Shown piece after piece: positions 52,886 to 59,716 of a DNA stretch of 59,716 nt. The stretch lies in assembly GCA_039908535.1 (NCBI GenBank), contig JAMOAW010000032.1, forward strand, positions 1 to 59,716, written 5' to 3'. The DNA comes from JAMOAW01 sp039908535 (GTDB taxonomy: Bacteria; Pseudomonadota; Magnetococcia; Magnetococcales; JADFZT01). A program made the position numbers and the translations under genes. Below the pieces are notes generated by a model. That model did not search any database. It saw only the letters and a list, made by a program, of their open reading frames with translations, and had not been told where the DNA came from. Position 1 is the stretch's first letter; each line of letters opens with the position of its first letter.

Positions 52886-53113
52886 ATGGAAGCGACATTC
52901 AATGCCAATAATATTTTTCAGGCCATGGTTGGATTGGTCCAATTTGCACCGGAAAAACGTTTAGAATTACTGAAACGAATGGCAGAAAATTTTTCTAACG
53001 ATCCAAAATTATCTAAAGATACACTTAAAGATGGCCTTAAAAAATCATTAGAGATGGGTGTGATCTCTTCTGAGGAGGTTAAAAAATATTTCAAGGATTA
53101 TCAAGATCTTTAA
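52886..53113 (+). CDS. Unknown small helical protein
   Basis: This 75-aa protein, with the start moved to ATG 52886 behind AAAGGATCC, is strongly charged and predicted helical (LELLKRMAENFSNDPKLSKDTL). I do not recognise it. It begins 51 bp after the DedA stop, so co-transcription is likely. Its last 23 bases overlap the end of the convergent response-regulator gene. Confidence 0.6.
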   Translation: MEATFNANNIFQAMVGLVQFAPEKRLELLKRMAENFSNDPKLSKDTLKDGLKKSLEMGVISSEEVKKYFKDYQDL

Positions 53114-53504
53114 TGAGGTTATACTCTTGCAATTTCGCTAGCAACAGCTGTCTGGTGATCGGTTTGCTCAAATAATCGGTACAATATCCCTTAAAAAAGG
53201 CCTCTGTGGCCGAACGGGGCGAATCGTTGGCGGTTACCATCAGGATAACCGCCTCTTTTGAACCCGTGATGCCATGTTCATACTCCAAGGCGCGAATTTT
53301 TCTTAAAGCGGTCTGACCATCCATCTTTGGCATCATAATATCCAATAAAATCAGATTATAATGATTGTCTTCCGCCAAAGAGGCCTCTACAAAATCCACC
53401 GCCTCCACCCCATCCAGAGCCAAATCACAAGACCCATAAGAGTGCAAAATTTCCAATAAAAGCTTTCTATTTTCTAGCACATCATCCACGATTAATATGT
53501 TCAT
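53091..53504 (-). CDS. Single-domain response regulator (CheY-like)
   Basis: This 137-aa protein is one receiver domain: VDD (6-8), Asp55 in ILLDIMMPKMDG, Thr in VTAND and Lys in YLSKPI. It has no output domain and probably takes phosphate from the large hybrid kinase encoded just before it. The two genes overlap by 23 bp. Confidence 0.9.
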   Translation of the reverse strand: MNILIVDDVLENRKLLLEILHSYGSCDLALDGVEAVDFVEASLAEDNHYNLILLDIMMPKMDGQTALRKIRALEYEHGITGSKEAVILMVTANDSPRSATEAFFKGYCTDYLSKPITRQLLLAKLQEYNLIKDLDNP

Positions 53505-56500
53505 CCCTGGACGCCTCCTTGTCTAATATCGCTTGAGTTGCCTCCTGGCAACTACTTTCTAATTTTAAAACACCCTCGGTGACATTCTCCCAACTCTCCT
53601 GCTCAACCAAGCCACGCAATCGCATTCCTTGAATGGCAACCTTCCAAGCCCCAATTTCTTGGGCTGTTTCGTTAAACCAATGAATAATTTTTATTATTTT
53701 TAGCGCATTTTTATTCTTTATTTCACTAGTGATCTCCTCCAAATAGTTCGGAAATTTAGCTATAAACAGAGCACTTTTTTCGACAAAAAGGAGAGGCTCC
53801 AAATCAACATTTTTTAATATATTTTTATTATTTTTTTGCGCATCTTTATTTTTGATATTTTTAGACTCATTCATAACTGAATCAATAATATCTAATAATT
53901 GTTGAGGAAGATAAGGTTTTCTTAAAAAACCATTCATCCCAATATTTAAACAGCTGATCTCCTCCTCTTTTAATACGTTGGCCGTCACGGCGATAATCGG
54001 CACGTGGGCCATACTGGCATTTGTAGCACCCAGAGTGCGAATCTGTTGGGTGGCGGTCAAGCCATCCATGTGCGGCATTTGTATATCCATCAAGACCAAA
54101 TCAAACGCCTTTTTCTGCAACTGAAGAATGGCCTCTCGTCCATTCTGGGCCAAAGTAACGGTATGACCAGCTTTTTCTAAAATGGTCGTTGCCATTTGTT
54201 GATTGCTAACTGCATCCTCGACCAAAAGAATATCAAAAACATCAGCCGAACTGGTCCGTCGTACAAAAGAAGAGTTTACCTCATTTTGAAGGGGTTCTCT
54301 ACCCAATATTTTATATACCGCATTTAATAAACGTTTTTTGTGTACGGGCTTACGCACTGAAATGGCCCCCTCCAACCACACCACCGTAGAAATTTTTTCT
54401 ATTCCCACGTTGGAAGGTAACATTAAAATCACCTTGTTAAACAAATAAATATGTGAACTAAGCTTAATAAAATCGGGAGAATCGATTTGCAAAAGGCCAT
54501 CATCCAAAAGTAAAAGATCAAAAACATCCCCACTGCCCTGTGCATGCTCCAGCAGATCAAGTAAGGCCACAAGGCTATCCGACTCGGTTATCGAAGCTCC
54601 GGCCAAAGAGAATATTTCACGCACCAAATTCCGACCCGTAGGATGAGAATCGGCCAGCACCACCCGCACCCCAGCTAAAGAGTCCAGCTTGACCACAGAC
54701 TGTTGCGTAGAACTCTTCTGAAGACCAAGACGAGCGGTAAAATAAAAGGTACTGCCCCTGCCCTCCACACTTTCCAGCCAAAGATCCCCATCCATCATGG
54801 CGACCAAATGTTTACAAATCGTTAACCCCAAGCCACTCCCGCCATACTTACGGGTGGTAGAGCCATCGCCCTGAGTAAAAGGACTAAATATTAAAGATTG
54901 TTTATCCTCAGGAATGCCAATTCCAGTATCAGAAATCGAAAACAATAGATAAATCTCCTCCTCCGTCTGCAATGGACGCGCTTGAAGTAGCGCGTCTGGG
55001 GCCCGTTCAATACGGATAACCACCTCCCCCTCTTCCGTGAATTTAATCGCATTATTCACTAAATTAATAATAATTTGCTTAAGTCGTAAAGAATCACCTA
55101 TCAATATTTGCGAAAGATCATGAGCGATATAGCAATATAACTCAATCTCTTTTTGATGAGCCTTAATGGCCACGGTTTCACAAGCATTTTCAATCTGAGC
55201 AAAAAGATCAAAAGGAATGAGTTCTAAAAAAAACATACCCGCATCTATCTTAGAAAGATCTAAAATAGAATTAATTAATTCAAGCAAAGATTGAGAAGAT
55301 TTTTGAATAATTTGAAGATTAATTTTTTGCTCTTTTTGCGAAAGAGGCATATTTAATACGATGTCAGTCATACCTATAATGGTATTCATAGGTGTGCGAA
55401 TCTCATGACTCATATTGGCAATAAATTCACTTTTCATTCGATTGGCAGACTCCGCTACCGCCAAGGTCTCCTGCAACGAGTGCAGCAACTGCTTGCGCTC
55501 GGTAACATCGTGCATAAAAGCTGTATATTGCTTTTTGCCATTCACTAATACACTAATTAACCCAACTTCAAGATCAATAATTTTACCGCTAGCACATAAA
55601 CCTGGCAATTCTACTCGACGTTTTAGATTGACAAAAAATTGATCTTTTTTTAAATTTTTTATTAATGAATTTTTATGCATTTCGCGAAATTCATAAGGAA
55701 TAATATATTCAGAAATATCCTTTCCGATTAAAAATTCTTTAGAATAACCAAACATGGATTCAGCGGCTGGATTAACCGCTTCAACAAAACCATCAGCGTT
55801 AATTGTAATAATAGCATCCAAAGCATTATCCAAAATGGCCCGAAGATGGGCTTTTTGATTGGTCAGTTGCGTGAGCATCTCAGATAATTTTACTTCAATA
55901 TTTTTCCGCTCAGTAATGTCGGTGGCAATGCCCCCTACGGCATAAACTTGGCCATATGCATCCAGCAATGGAAATTTTAACGACAAATAGGTACGATACT
56001 CCCCCTTTTTTAAAATCACCTCTTCTATTTCAAAAGCCCCATCCCGCACCACCTTACGATCATTAAATTGCAAAATATCCGCAATTTCCGCAGGAAAAAT
56101 ATCTCTATCTGTGCATCCATTAATCTGCTTACTGGTAATCTGGAATACCTCTTCATATTGTCTATTTATTAAAATATAACGCCCATTTAGATCTTTTAAA
56201 AACAAAATTGCTTGCATATTATTTATAATAGAAGATAAAAGATAATCATTTTTACGAAGTTCGTTATATGCATTTTTAAGATCATATTCACTATTTTTCA
56301 ATTCTGTAATATCCATTAAAACACCCAATATACGCATAGGGTGTCCAATTTCATCGCGTTGCACCTCCACTTTTTCATGAACGATACGTACCGACTGATT
56401 GGGTTGAATAATACGGTATTCTATCGCATAGTTAAGCTCATTATTTTCGAATATATTTTTCAAAATTTGTTCAATTTTATCTCTATCTTCAGGATGAACT

Positions 56501-57567
56501 GCAGCCATAAAAATTTTATGTAAAGGAATAAATTCTTGGGGTTTAAAACCTAAAATACGAAAAAATTCATCTGACCAAACAAACTTTTCATTAACAATAT
56601 CCCATTCACAATTACCAACATGAGCTATTTCTTGGGCATTCGCCAATAAATTTTCCCTCTTTTTTAATTCATTTTCAATATATGTTCTCCTAGATAAATC
56701 CAAAGACAAGGCCGTAAACATTTGATTAAAAGCCTCACCAATCTGAAAAAACTCTCCTGATAAACCAACAAAACGTGTTGAATAATCGCCAGCAGAAACC
56801 GATTGAATTCCTTTTTTAAGGGTATTCAATGGAATCACTACATGGTGCAACAAAATATAATAAAAAACAATAAATACACCTAAAAACAAAAACATATGAG
56901 AGATGAGATCTTTCATAAAATGCGAATGAATCGTCATTTCAGCATAATTTTCAGGAATCTTTATACTCATAATTCCATAAACATCTCCGACTTTATAATC
57001 AAATTTCAAAGCGTATAATTTTTGAATAATTGCCGGAACTTCCTCTTTTTTACTATGACATTTCAAACAATTTTCTTTTATATAAATAGGGTGGGAATAG
57101 TGATAAAAAGATTTTTCATCTGGTAAAGTGATAAACTTTATTTGCATTTTTTCAGAAGGATGGTCACGAAAAAACTGTAACGCACTTGCCTGAGCTGTAT
57201 CGGCTTGATTGTTGGGATTGAGTGGTCTATCGGAGACATTATTGAAAGAGATTCCTGAGGTAACCCAATTTGGAAACTCCCTGGCGATTGCAGACAATAA
57301 AGGAAAAGGCAACATGCCCAAGGTATGTTCATCCACAGACAAACCACTGGCCAAAAATTGTTGATGTTCCACCTGCCCAGTAGCCATCAACACGGCGTGA
57401 ATCTGCTCGGCCACACTCTTCATACTCACCAACGCCTCCTCTTGAGCGCGTTGATATGAAAAATATTCCGTACCAATAAGAGAAATGGTAAAAATTGAGG
57501 TCAACGCGATCAACAATCGCGCATATATGGACAAATTTGATGGTCGCAGAAATTTTACCTTGATCAT
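53482..57567 (-). CDS. Haem-sensor hybrid histidine kinase (multi-PAS, HK, two REC, Hpt-like)
   Basis: This 1361-aa membrane kinase has membrane helix 1 (about 14-34), a periplasmic DUF3365-type sensor with CLKCH (167-171), helix 2 (about 215-235), HAMP, three PAS/PAC units (about 300-430, 440-560, 570-690), HisKA (MSHEIRTPMNT), HATPase (DTGIGIPEDK, GGSGLGLTIC), and a degenerate receiver (LLLDDGLL, acceptor loop altered). A canonical receiver (LVLMDIQMPHMDGL) and an Hpt-like C-terminus (IIHWFNETAQEIGA) follow. It resembles BarA-like tripartite kinases with a haem-type sensor. The start ATG at 57567 is preceded by a hairpin at 57586-57633. Confidence 0.92.
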   Translation of the reverse strand: MIKVKFLRPSNLSIYARLLIALTSIFTISLIGTEYFSYQRAQEEALVSMKSVAEQIHAVLMATGQVEHQQFLASGLSVDEHTLGMLPFPLLSAIAREFPNWVTSGISFNNVSDRPLNPNNQADTAQASALQFFRDHPSEKMQIKFITLPDEKSFYHYSHPIYIKENCLKCHSKKEEVPAIIQKLYALKFDYKVGDVYGIMSIKIPENYAEMTIHSHFMKDLISHMFLFLGVFIVFYYILLHHVVIPLNTLKKGIQSVSAGDYSTRFVGLSGEFFQIGEAFNQMFTALSLDLSRRTYIENELKKRENLLANAQEIAHVGNCEWDIVNEKFVWSDEFFRILGFKPQEFIPLHKIFMAAVHPEDRDKIEQILKNIFENNELNYAIEYRIIQPNQSVRIVHEKVEVQRDEIGHPMRILGVLMDITELKNSEYDLKNAYNELRKNDYLLSSIINNMQAILFLKDLNGRYILINRQYEEVFQITSKQINGCTDRDIFPAEIADILQFNDRKVVRDGAFEIEEVILKKGEYRTYLSLKFPLLDAYGQVYAVGGIATDITERKNIEVKLSEMLTQLTNQKAHLRAILDNALDAIITINADGFVEAVNPAAESMFGYSKEFLIGKDISEYIIPYEFREMHKNSLIKNLKKDQFFVNLKRRVELPGLCASGKIIDLEVGLISVLVNGKKQYTAFMHDVTERKQLLHSLQETLAVAESANRMKSEFIANMSHEIRTPMNTIIGMTDIVLNMPLSQKEQKINLQIIQKSSQSLLELINSILDLSKIDAGMFFLELIPFDLFAQIENACETVAIKAHQKEIELYCYIAHDLSQILIGDSLRLKQIIINLVNNAIKFTEEGEVVIRIERAPDALLQARPLQTEEEIYLLFSISDTGIGIPEDKQSLIFSPFTQGDGSTTRKYGGSGLGLTICKHLVAMMDGDLWLESVEGRGSTFYFTARLGLQKSSTQQSVVKLDSLAGVRVVLADSHPTGRNLVREIFSLAGASITESDSLVALLDLLEHAQGSGDVFDLLLLDDGLLQIDSPDFIKLSSHIYLFNKVILMLPSNVGIEKISTVVWLEGAISVRKPVHKKRLLNAVYKILGREPLQNEVNSSFVRRTSSADVFDILLVEDAVSNQQMATTILEKAGHTVTLAQNGREAILQLQKKAFDLVLMDIQMPHMDGLTATQQIRTLGATNASMAHVPIIAVTANVLKEEEISCLNIGMNGFLRKPYLPQQLLDIIDSVMNESKNIKNKDAQKNNKNILKNVDLEPLLFVEKSALFIAKFPNYLEEITSEIKNKNALKIIKIIHWFNETAQEIGAWKVAIQGMRLRGLVEQESWENVTEGVLKLESSCQEATQAILDKEASRDEHINRG

Positions 57568-57585
57568 AAATTTAAACAGTCATCC

Positions 57586-57633
57586 AAAAATGTTAATGTT
57601 TTTCTAAACTAGTTAAAAAACATTAACATTTTT
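57586..57633 (-). terminator. Perfect hairpin between prophage genes and kinase gene
   Basis: AAAAATGTTAATGTTTTT (57586-57603) and its exact complement (57616-57633) form an 18-bp stem with a 12-base loop, T-rich on both sides. It can terminate in both directions. It most likely ends the prophage transcript. Confidence 0.8.
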
Positions 57634-57673
57634 TTCTCAAGATTAAAACTCCTTTTTAGTATACCATCTTAAA

Positions 57674-58123
57674 CTATCTCTCAACATCTAACACAAACTG
57701 CGTTGAAAAAAGCAGGGGAAAAAAAATAAATCCGCCAGCGGCATATTCCACCATATAATTAGACCGCTCCCATTGAAAGGGCATAAATCGATCCCCTTCT
57801 GGCTTCCAACCAGCCATAGATTGAATCACCTGAGAGATCAAAGGACCAGCCGCCTCCCGTGCACCTTCCCCGGAGAGTACCCCCTGAACCGATTTAACCA
57901 ATACCAACAACACCCACCTCTGCTCAACTAAAATAGTTCGCCCACGACCAACAGTTCGCACCGGATTGGCCGAATCCAACAAAAGATGCACCGCCGGATG
58001 ATGGTGGGGCAACCCTTTGGCCGCCGCTAAATCCCGAACCCCCGCTACTCGCGCTACCGATGTTCCCAAGGCGGTGGTCAAACGAGCGATGATCAAAGAC
58101 TCGACTTCCAAAAAATCAACCAT
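57674..58123 (-). CDS. Mu gp37-like phage protein (DUF1834)
   Basis: This 149-aa protein fits the DUF1834/Gp37 family: LEVESLIIARLTTALG at the N-terminus, HPAVHLLLDSANPVRTVGRGR, QRWVLLVLVKSV, and a C-terminal beta-rich end. In Mu it is one of the small proteins between head and tail genes. It overlaps the virion-morphogenesis gene by 8 bp. It is the last gene of this prophage block; the expected tail-sheath gene does not follow. Confidence 0.75.
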   Translation of the reverse strand: MVDFLEVESLIIARLTTALGTSVARVAGVRDLAAAKGLPHHHPAVHLLLDSANPVRTVGRGRTILVEQRWVLLVLVKSVQGVLSGEGAREAAGPLISQVIQSMAGWKPEGDRFMPFQWERSNYMVEYAAGGFIFFPLLFSTQFVLDVER

Positions 58124-58580
58124 CCACCGCCTCCTGAATGTGTGTTAATAACCCTTGAACCACCGTTTCTAAATCCCTCTCGGCCACCTGTCCAGAAGCG
58201 GTATCGGCCAGAAGCAAACCGCGTCTGGGAAGTTTTTTACCCGGCACGCCAAACTCATGGTATAGCGCGTAAAATCGCTCAAATCCAATCGCGAGTTGCT
58301 CATCTTTACTGCGATGATAGAGAGAGCGACGCAACGCACCAGTCACATTCAACATAGAAGCCCCCCCCTTTCCCAGACGCTGTCGCCGCTGTCGCGTGGC
58401 GGGGGCAAGCCTAGGCCATGGCTGCCCCTGGGGATCCACCTCTTGCGCCATGTGCATGGCAATTCGGTCGGTAATGGATAATCCAGCGTCCTCAAGACCC
58501 GCATCCACCGTATCTATCGCCCCCCGCAACCGGCTTAACAACTGCGTCCACGCGCTTTCATCAACTTCAAGCGTTACCAT
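58116..58580 (-). CDS. Phage virion morphogenesis protein (Mu gpG-like)
   Basis: This 154-aa protein resembles phage virion-morphogenesis/tail-completion proteins. It begins VTLEVDESAWTQLLSRLRGA, has a basic loop PRLAPATRQRRQRLGKGG, then MLNVTGALRRSLYHRSKD, and FYALYHEFGVPGKKLPRRG (the YHxxG...PRR signature). It lies between DUF1834 and DUF1320 genes. Confidence 0.83.
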   Translation of the reverse strand: MVTLEVDESAWTQLLSRLRGAIDTVDAGLEDAGLSITDRIAMHMAQEVDPQGQPWPRLAPATRQRRQRLGKGGASMLNVTGALRRSLYHRSKDEQLAIGFERFYALYHEFGVPGKKLPRRGLLLADTASGQVAERDLETVVQGLLTHIQEAVDG

Positions 58581-58592
58581 ATTTCGACACCA

Positions 58593-58985
58593 TCAGGCCA
58601 TTTTATCAAGAAGATCGCGCCCAAATACCCGACCACGCGCCACCACAACCACACGCGACCCCGTCTTGGCTGGTTTCTCCTCCTCGGTCACCCCCAACGT
58701 CACCCGACCATCGGAAAAATCCCGCAAAAACGCCACCCCATCTTCATAACGCAAACGGGTCTCCTGCGGGGACTCCTCCCGATAAAGACGATATCGGGCA
58801 ATATCCAAGGCCACCTGTTGCAACCGACCGGGAATGACGGTCAACGGCAGAGAGACCCGACACCCCAACCAAGAATTAATCACCCCGTCGGCATCCTGAA
58901 TCGCTCGATCCATCTCCTCCAAGGAGAAACTCTCTGCATCCCCTTGAACCGCTTGCAACTGGGCCGTGGTACAATAGATCCCCAT
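58593..58985 (-). CDS. Mu gp36-like phage protein (DUF1320)
   Basis: This 130-aa protein has the DUF1320 pattern: MGIYCTTAQLQAV, then AIQDADGVINSWLGCRVSLPL, DIARYRLYREESPQETRLRYEDGVAFL (cited by RYEDGVAFLRDF). In Mu-like phages it lies just downstream of the major head protein. Confidence 0.85.
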   Translation of the reverse strand: MGIYCTTAQLQAVQGDAESFSLEEMDRAIQDADGVINSWLGCRVSLPLTVIPGRLQQVALDIARYRLYREESPQETRLRYEDGVAFLRDFSDGRVTLGVTEEEKPAKTGSRVVVVARGRVFGRDLLDKMA

Positions 58986-58991
58986 AATGCC

Positions 58992-59213
58992 TTATACTCC
59001 CAAATATTTTTCCGCCAAATGGATCAGCGACATGCCACCGGCCACAAAAACCGCCATCTTCATTTCCAGCTTGCGCTGCCGACTTTCCAATTTATCAAGC
59101 CAGCGGGTCATCTCTTCCTGTCGATGTTTAATCGCCTCCTGTCCGCCACTCACCTGGCCTAATAGCAGCAAAATATCCTGTAAAATCTGGATTGAATCGG
59201 GATCGGCGTTCAT
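58992..59213 (-). CDS. Small phage membrane/coiled-coil protein
   Basis: This 73-aa protein has an N-terminal helix, a charged coiled coil (EAIKHRQEEMTRWLDKLESRQRKLEMK, cited by RQEEMTRWLDKLE) and one hydrophobic C-terminal helix (MAVFVAGGMSLIHLAEKYLG). The arrangement resembles a small spanin or holin accessory. It overlaps the next upstream gene by 4 bp. Confidence 0.65.
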   Translation of the reverse strand: MNADPDSIQILQDILLLLGQVSGGQEAIKHRQEEMTRWLDKLESRQRKLEMKMAVFVAGGMSLIHLAEKYLGV

Positions 59214-59389
59214 CTTTTCAACCCCTGACGGTTCACATCATAAACAACGATATCGCCCAACTCGGCCTGTTCAACCACTTTACTGGCAATTTGTAAAACC
59301 TCCCGCAAGGTGACTTGGCCATCGGCCTTGGCCTTGCTGACCTCGTCCATAATTCGTGAAACAACCGGCATAACGCTCCAAACGTTCAT
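59210..59389 (-). CDS. Small phage protein of unknown function
   Basis: This 59-aa protein starts at ATG 59389 with a good ribosome-binding site (AGGGGAAC). A longer reading from 59527 would overlap the lysin gene and adds non-phage-like residues. It is a short helical protein beginning MNVWSVMPVVSRIMDEV. It lies in the lysis region, between the endolysin and the coiled-coil protein. Confidence 0.6.
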   Translation of the reverse strand: MNVWSVMPVVSRIMDEVSKAKADGQVTLREVLQIASKVVEQAELGDIVVYDVNRQGLKR

Positions 59390-59459
59390 ATTTGTTCCCC
59401 TTTTTTTAAAAAACCTCTTCAAGCCTGGACACCACTCCAAAGCTTGAAGAGGCCACCAT

Positions 59460-59716
59460 TTACACCCCTGCGGGCACCTCCACGCGACAAAGCCAACCAC
59501 GCACAAATTTTTCCTGCCCAGAGTCACGCTGTAAAATTTCCAGATAGCGCATGCCCTGTTTGATATTTAAAATTTTCACCAAAACATTGGCCTCTTGGTG
59601 ATCCAAAAGAATCTCCAAGGCCGCCATGGTGCGATGACCAACCAGACCATCCACGATCATGTCTGGATAGAGCGTTTTATTGCGATTGAGCACATTGAGA
59701 CTCTCTTGCAAAAAAA
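59460..59716 (-). CDS. Phage endolysin C-terminal part (GH108-type), partial at window edge
   Basis: Only the C-terminal 85 or so residues are inside the window; the gene continues past the right edge. LNRNKTLYPDMIVDGLVGHRTMAAL is the peptidoglycan-binding part of GH108 endolysins. NIKQGMRYLEILQRDSGQEKFVRGW follows, corresponding to the family's LNxxQGxRYxxL and QExFxxGW patterns. The active-site Glu would lie in the missing N-terminal half. Confidence 0.8.
   Translation of the reverse strand, partial: FLQESLNVLNRNKTLYPDMIVDGLVGHRTMAALEILLDHQEANVLVKILNIKQGMRYLEILQRDSGQEKFVRGWLCRVEVPAGV

Overview
The window reads as a chromosomal segment of a Gram-negative bacterium, most likely a member of the Pseudomonadota. 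Supporting signs are periplasmic c-type cytochromes, a TrkA/TrkH potassium system, XerD, TrmFO, an MSHA-like type IV pilin cluster, and many two-component, chemotaxis and cyclic-di-GMP proteins. The dispersed G5/C5 hairpin elements with internal Lys-coding 12-bp satellites would fit an environmental, possibly magnetotactic-type lineage, but no magnetosome gene is present and that placement is only a guess. I found no rRNA, tRNA or CRISPR array.

Layout. 1-1.2 kb: repeat elements. 1.2-6.3 kb (minus): trmFO, a UvrD/Rep-type helicase and a ClC-CBS channel with 4-bp overlaps. 6.4-9.2 kb: a small unknown protein and a Suv3-like helicase. 9.4-10.8 kb: a small gene split by a complete IS1-family element, followed by an overlapping partner gene. 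10.9-15.3 kb: a redox operon (cytochrome b561-DHC fusion, SHP, DHC, PepSY protein, response regulator, histidine kinase). 15.3-17.9 kb (minus): a HEPN/TPR pair, a membrane-anchored H-type lectin protein and a spermidine-synthase-like protein. 18-22.2 kb: a cNMP-binding protein, a membrane-anchored pteridine reductase-like SDR, xerD, a methyltransferase and glyoxalase II. 22.3-25.5 kb: a phosphorelay set (OmpR-type regulator, Hpt, hybrid kinase). 25.7-28.2 kb (minus): an HD hydrolase, a DUF6165 protein, a TPR-glycosyltransferase and a small membrane protein. 28.7-31.9 kb: a haem-sensor diguanylate cyclase, a cupredoxin and an ethylbenzene-dehydrogenase-like haem protein. 32.2-36.5 kb: DUF486, C_GCAxxG, DUF2249, siroheme synthase, a 5'-truncated mdh and apgM. 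36.8-39.3 kb: four pilin-like genes. 39.6-41.9 kb: a chemoreceptor with three HBM-type signatures. 42-48.3 kb: glycan and surface genes (GT39, radical SAM, methyltransferase, CelD-like acetyltransferase, GT2). 49-51.7 kb: a decayed trkH and a shortened trkA. 52.2-57.6 kb: DedA, a small protein, a response regulator and a 1361-aa haem-sensor hybrid kinase. 57.7-59.7 kb: part of a Mu-like prophage.

The strongest unexplained signal is a set of non-coding mobile elements scattered through the window. They share strong G5..C5 hairpins next to T-runs, which resemble bidirectional terminators. At least two have terminal inverted repeats TGAACGGTTAC/GTAACCGTTCA and 8-bp near-perfect target duplications, the layout expected of IS66-type ends. 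Another has GGTACCACCACA ends and a perfect 8-bp duplication. They carry a 12-bp satellite (GACTTTGCTTTT) whose copy number ranges from about one to about eighteen. Several abut or rewrite gene ends: trmFO and the HD-hydrolase gene take their stop codons from an element, and mdh has lost its 5' end to a tandem of repeats.

Functionally the window is rich in redox sensing: the SHP/DHC/b561 operon with its own two-component system, and two DUF3365-type CxxCH sensors, one driving a diguanylate cyclase and the other a hybrid kinase. Surface and motility functions are also prominent (pilins, chemoreceptor, glycosyltransferases). Decay by small deletions (trk), repeat insertion (mdh) and IS insertion (small gene at 9.4 kb) indicates a genome with active repeat traffic.
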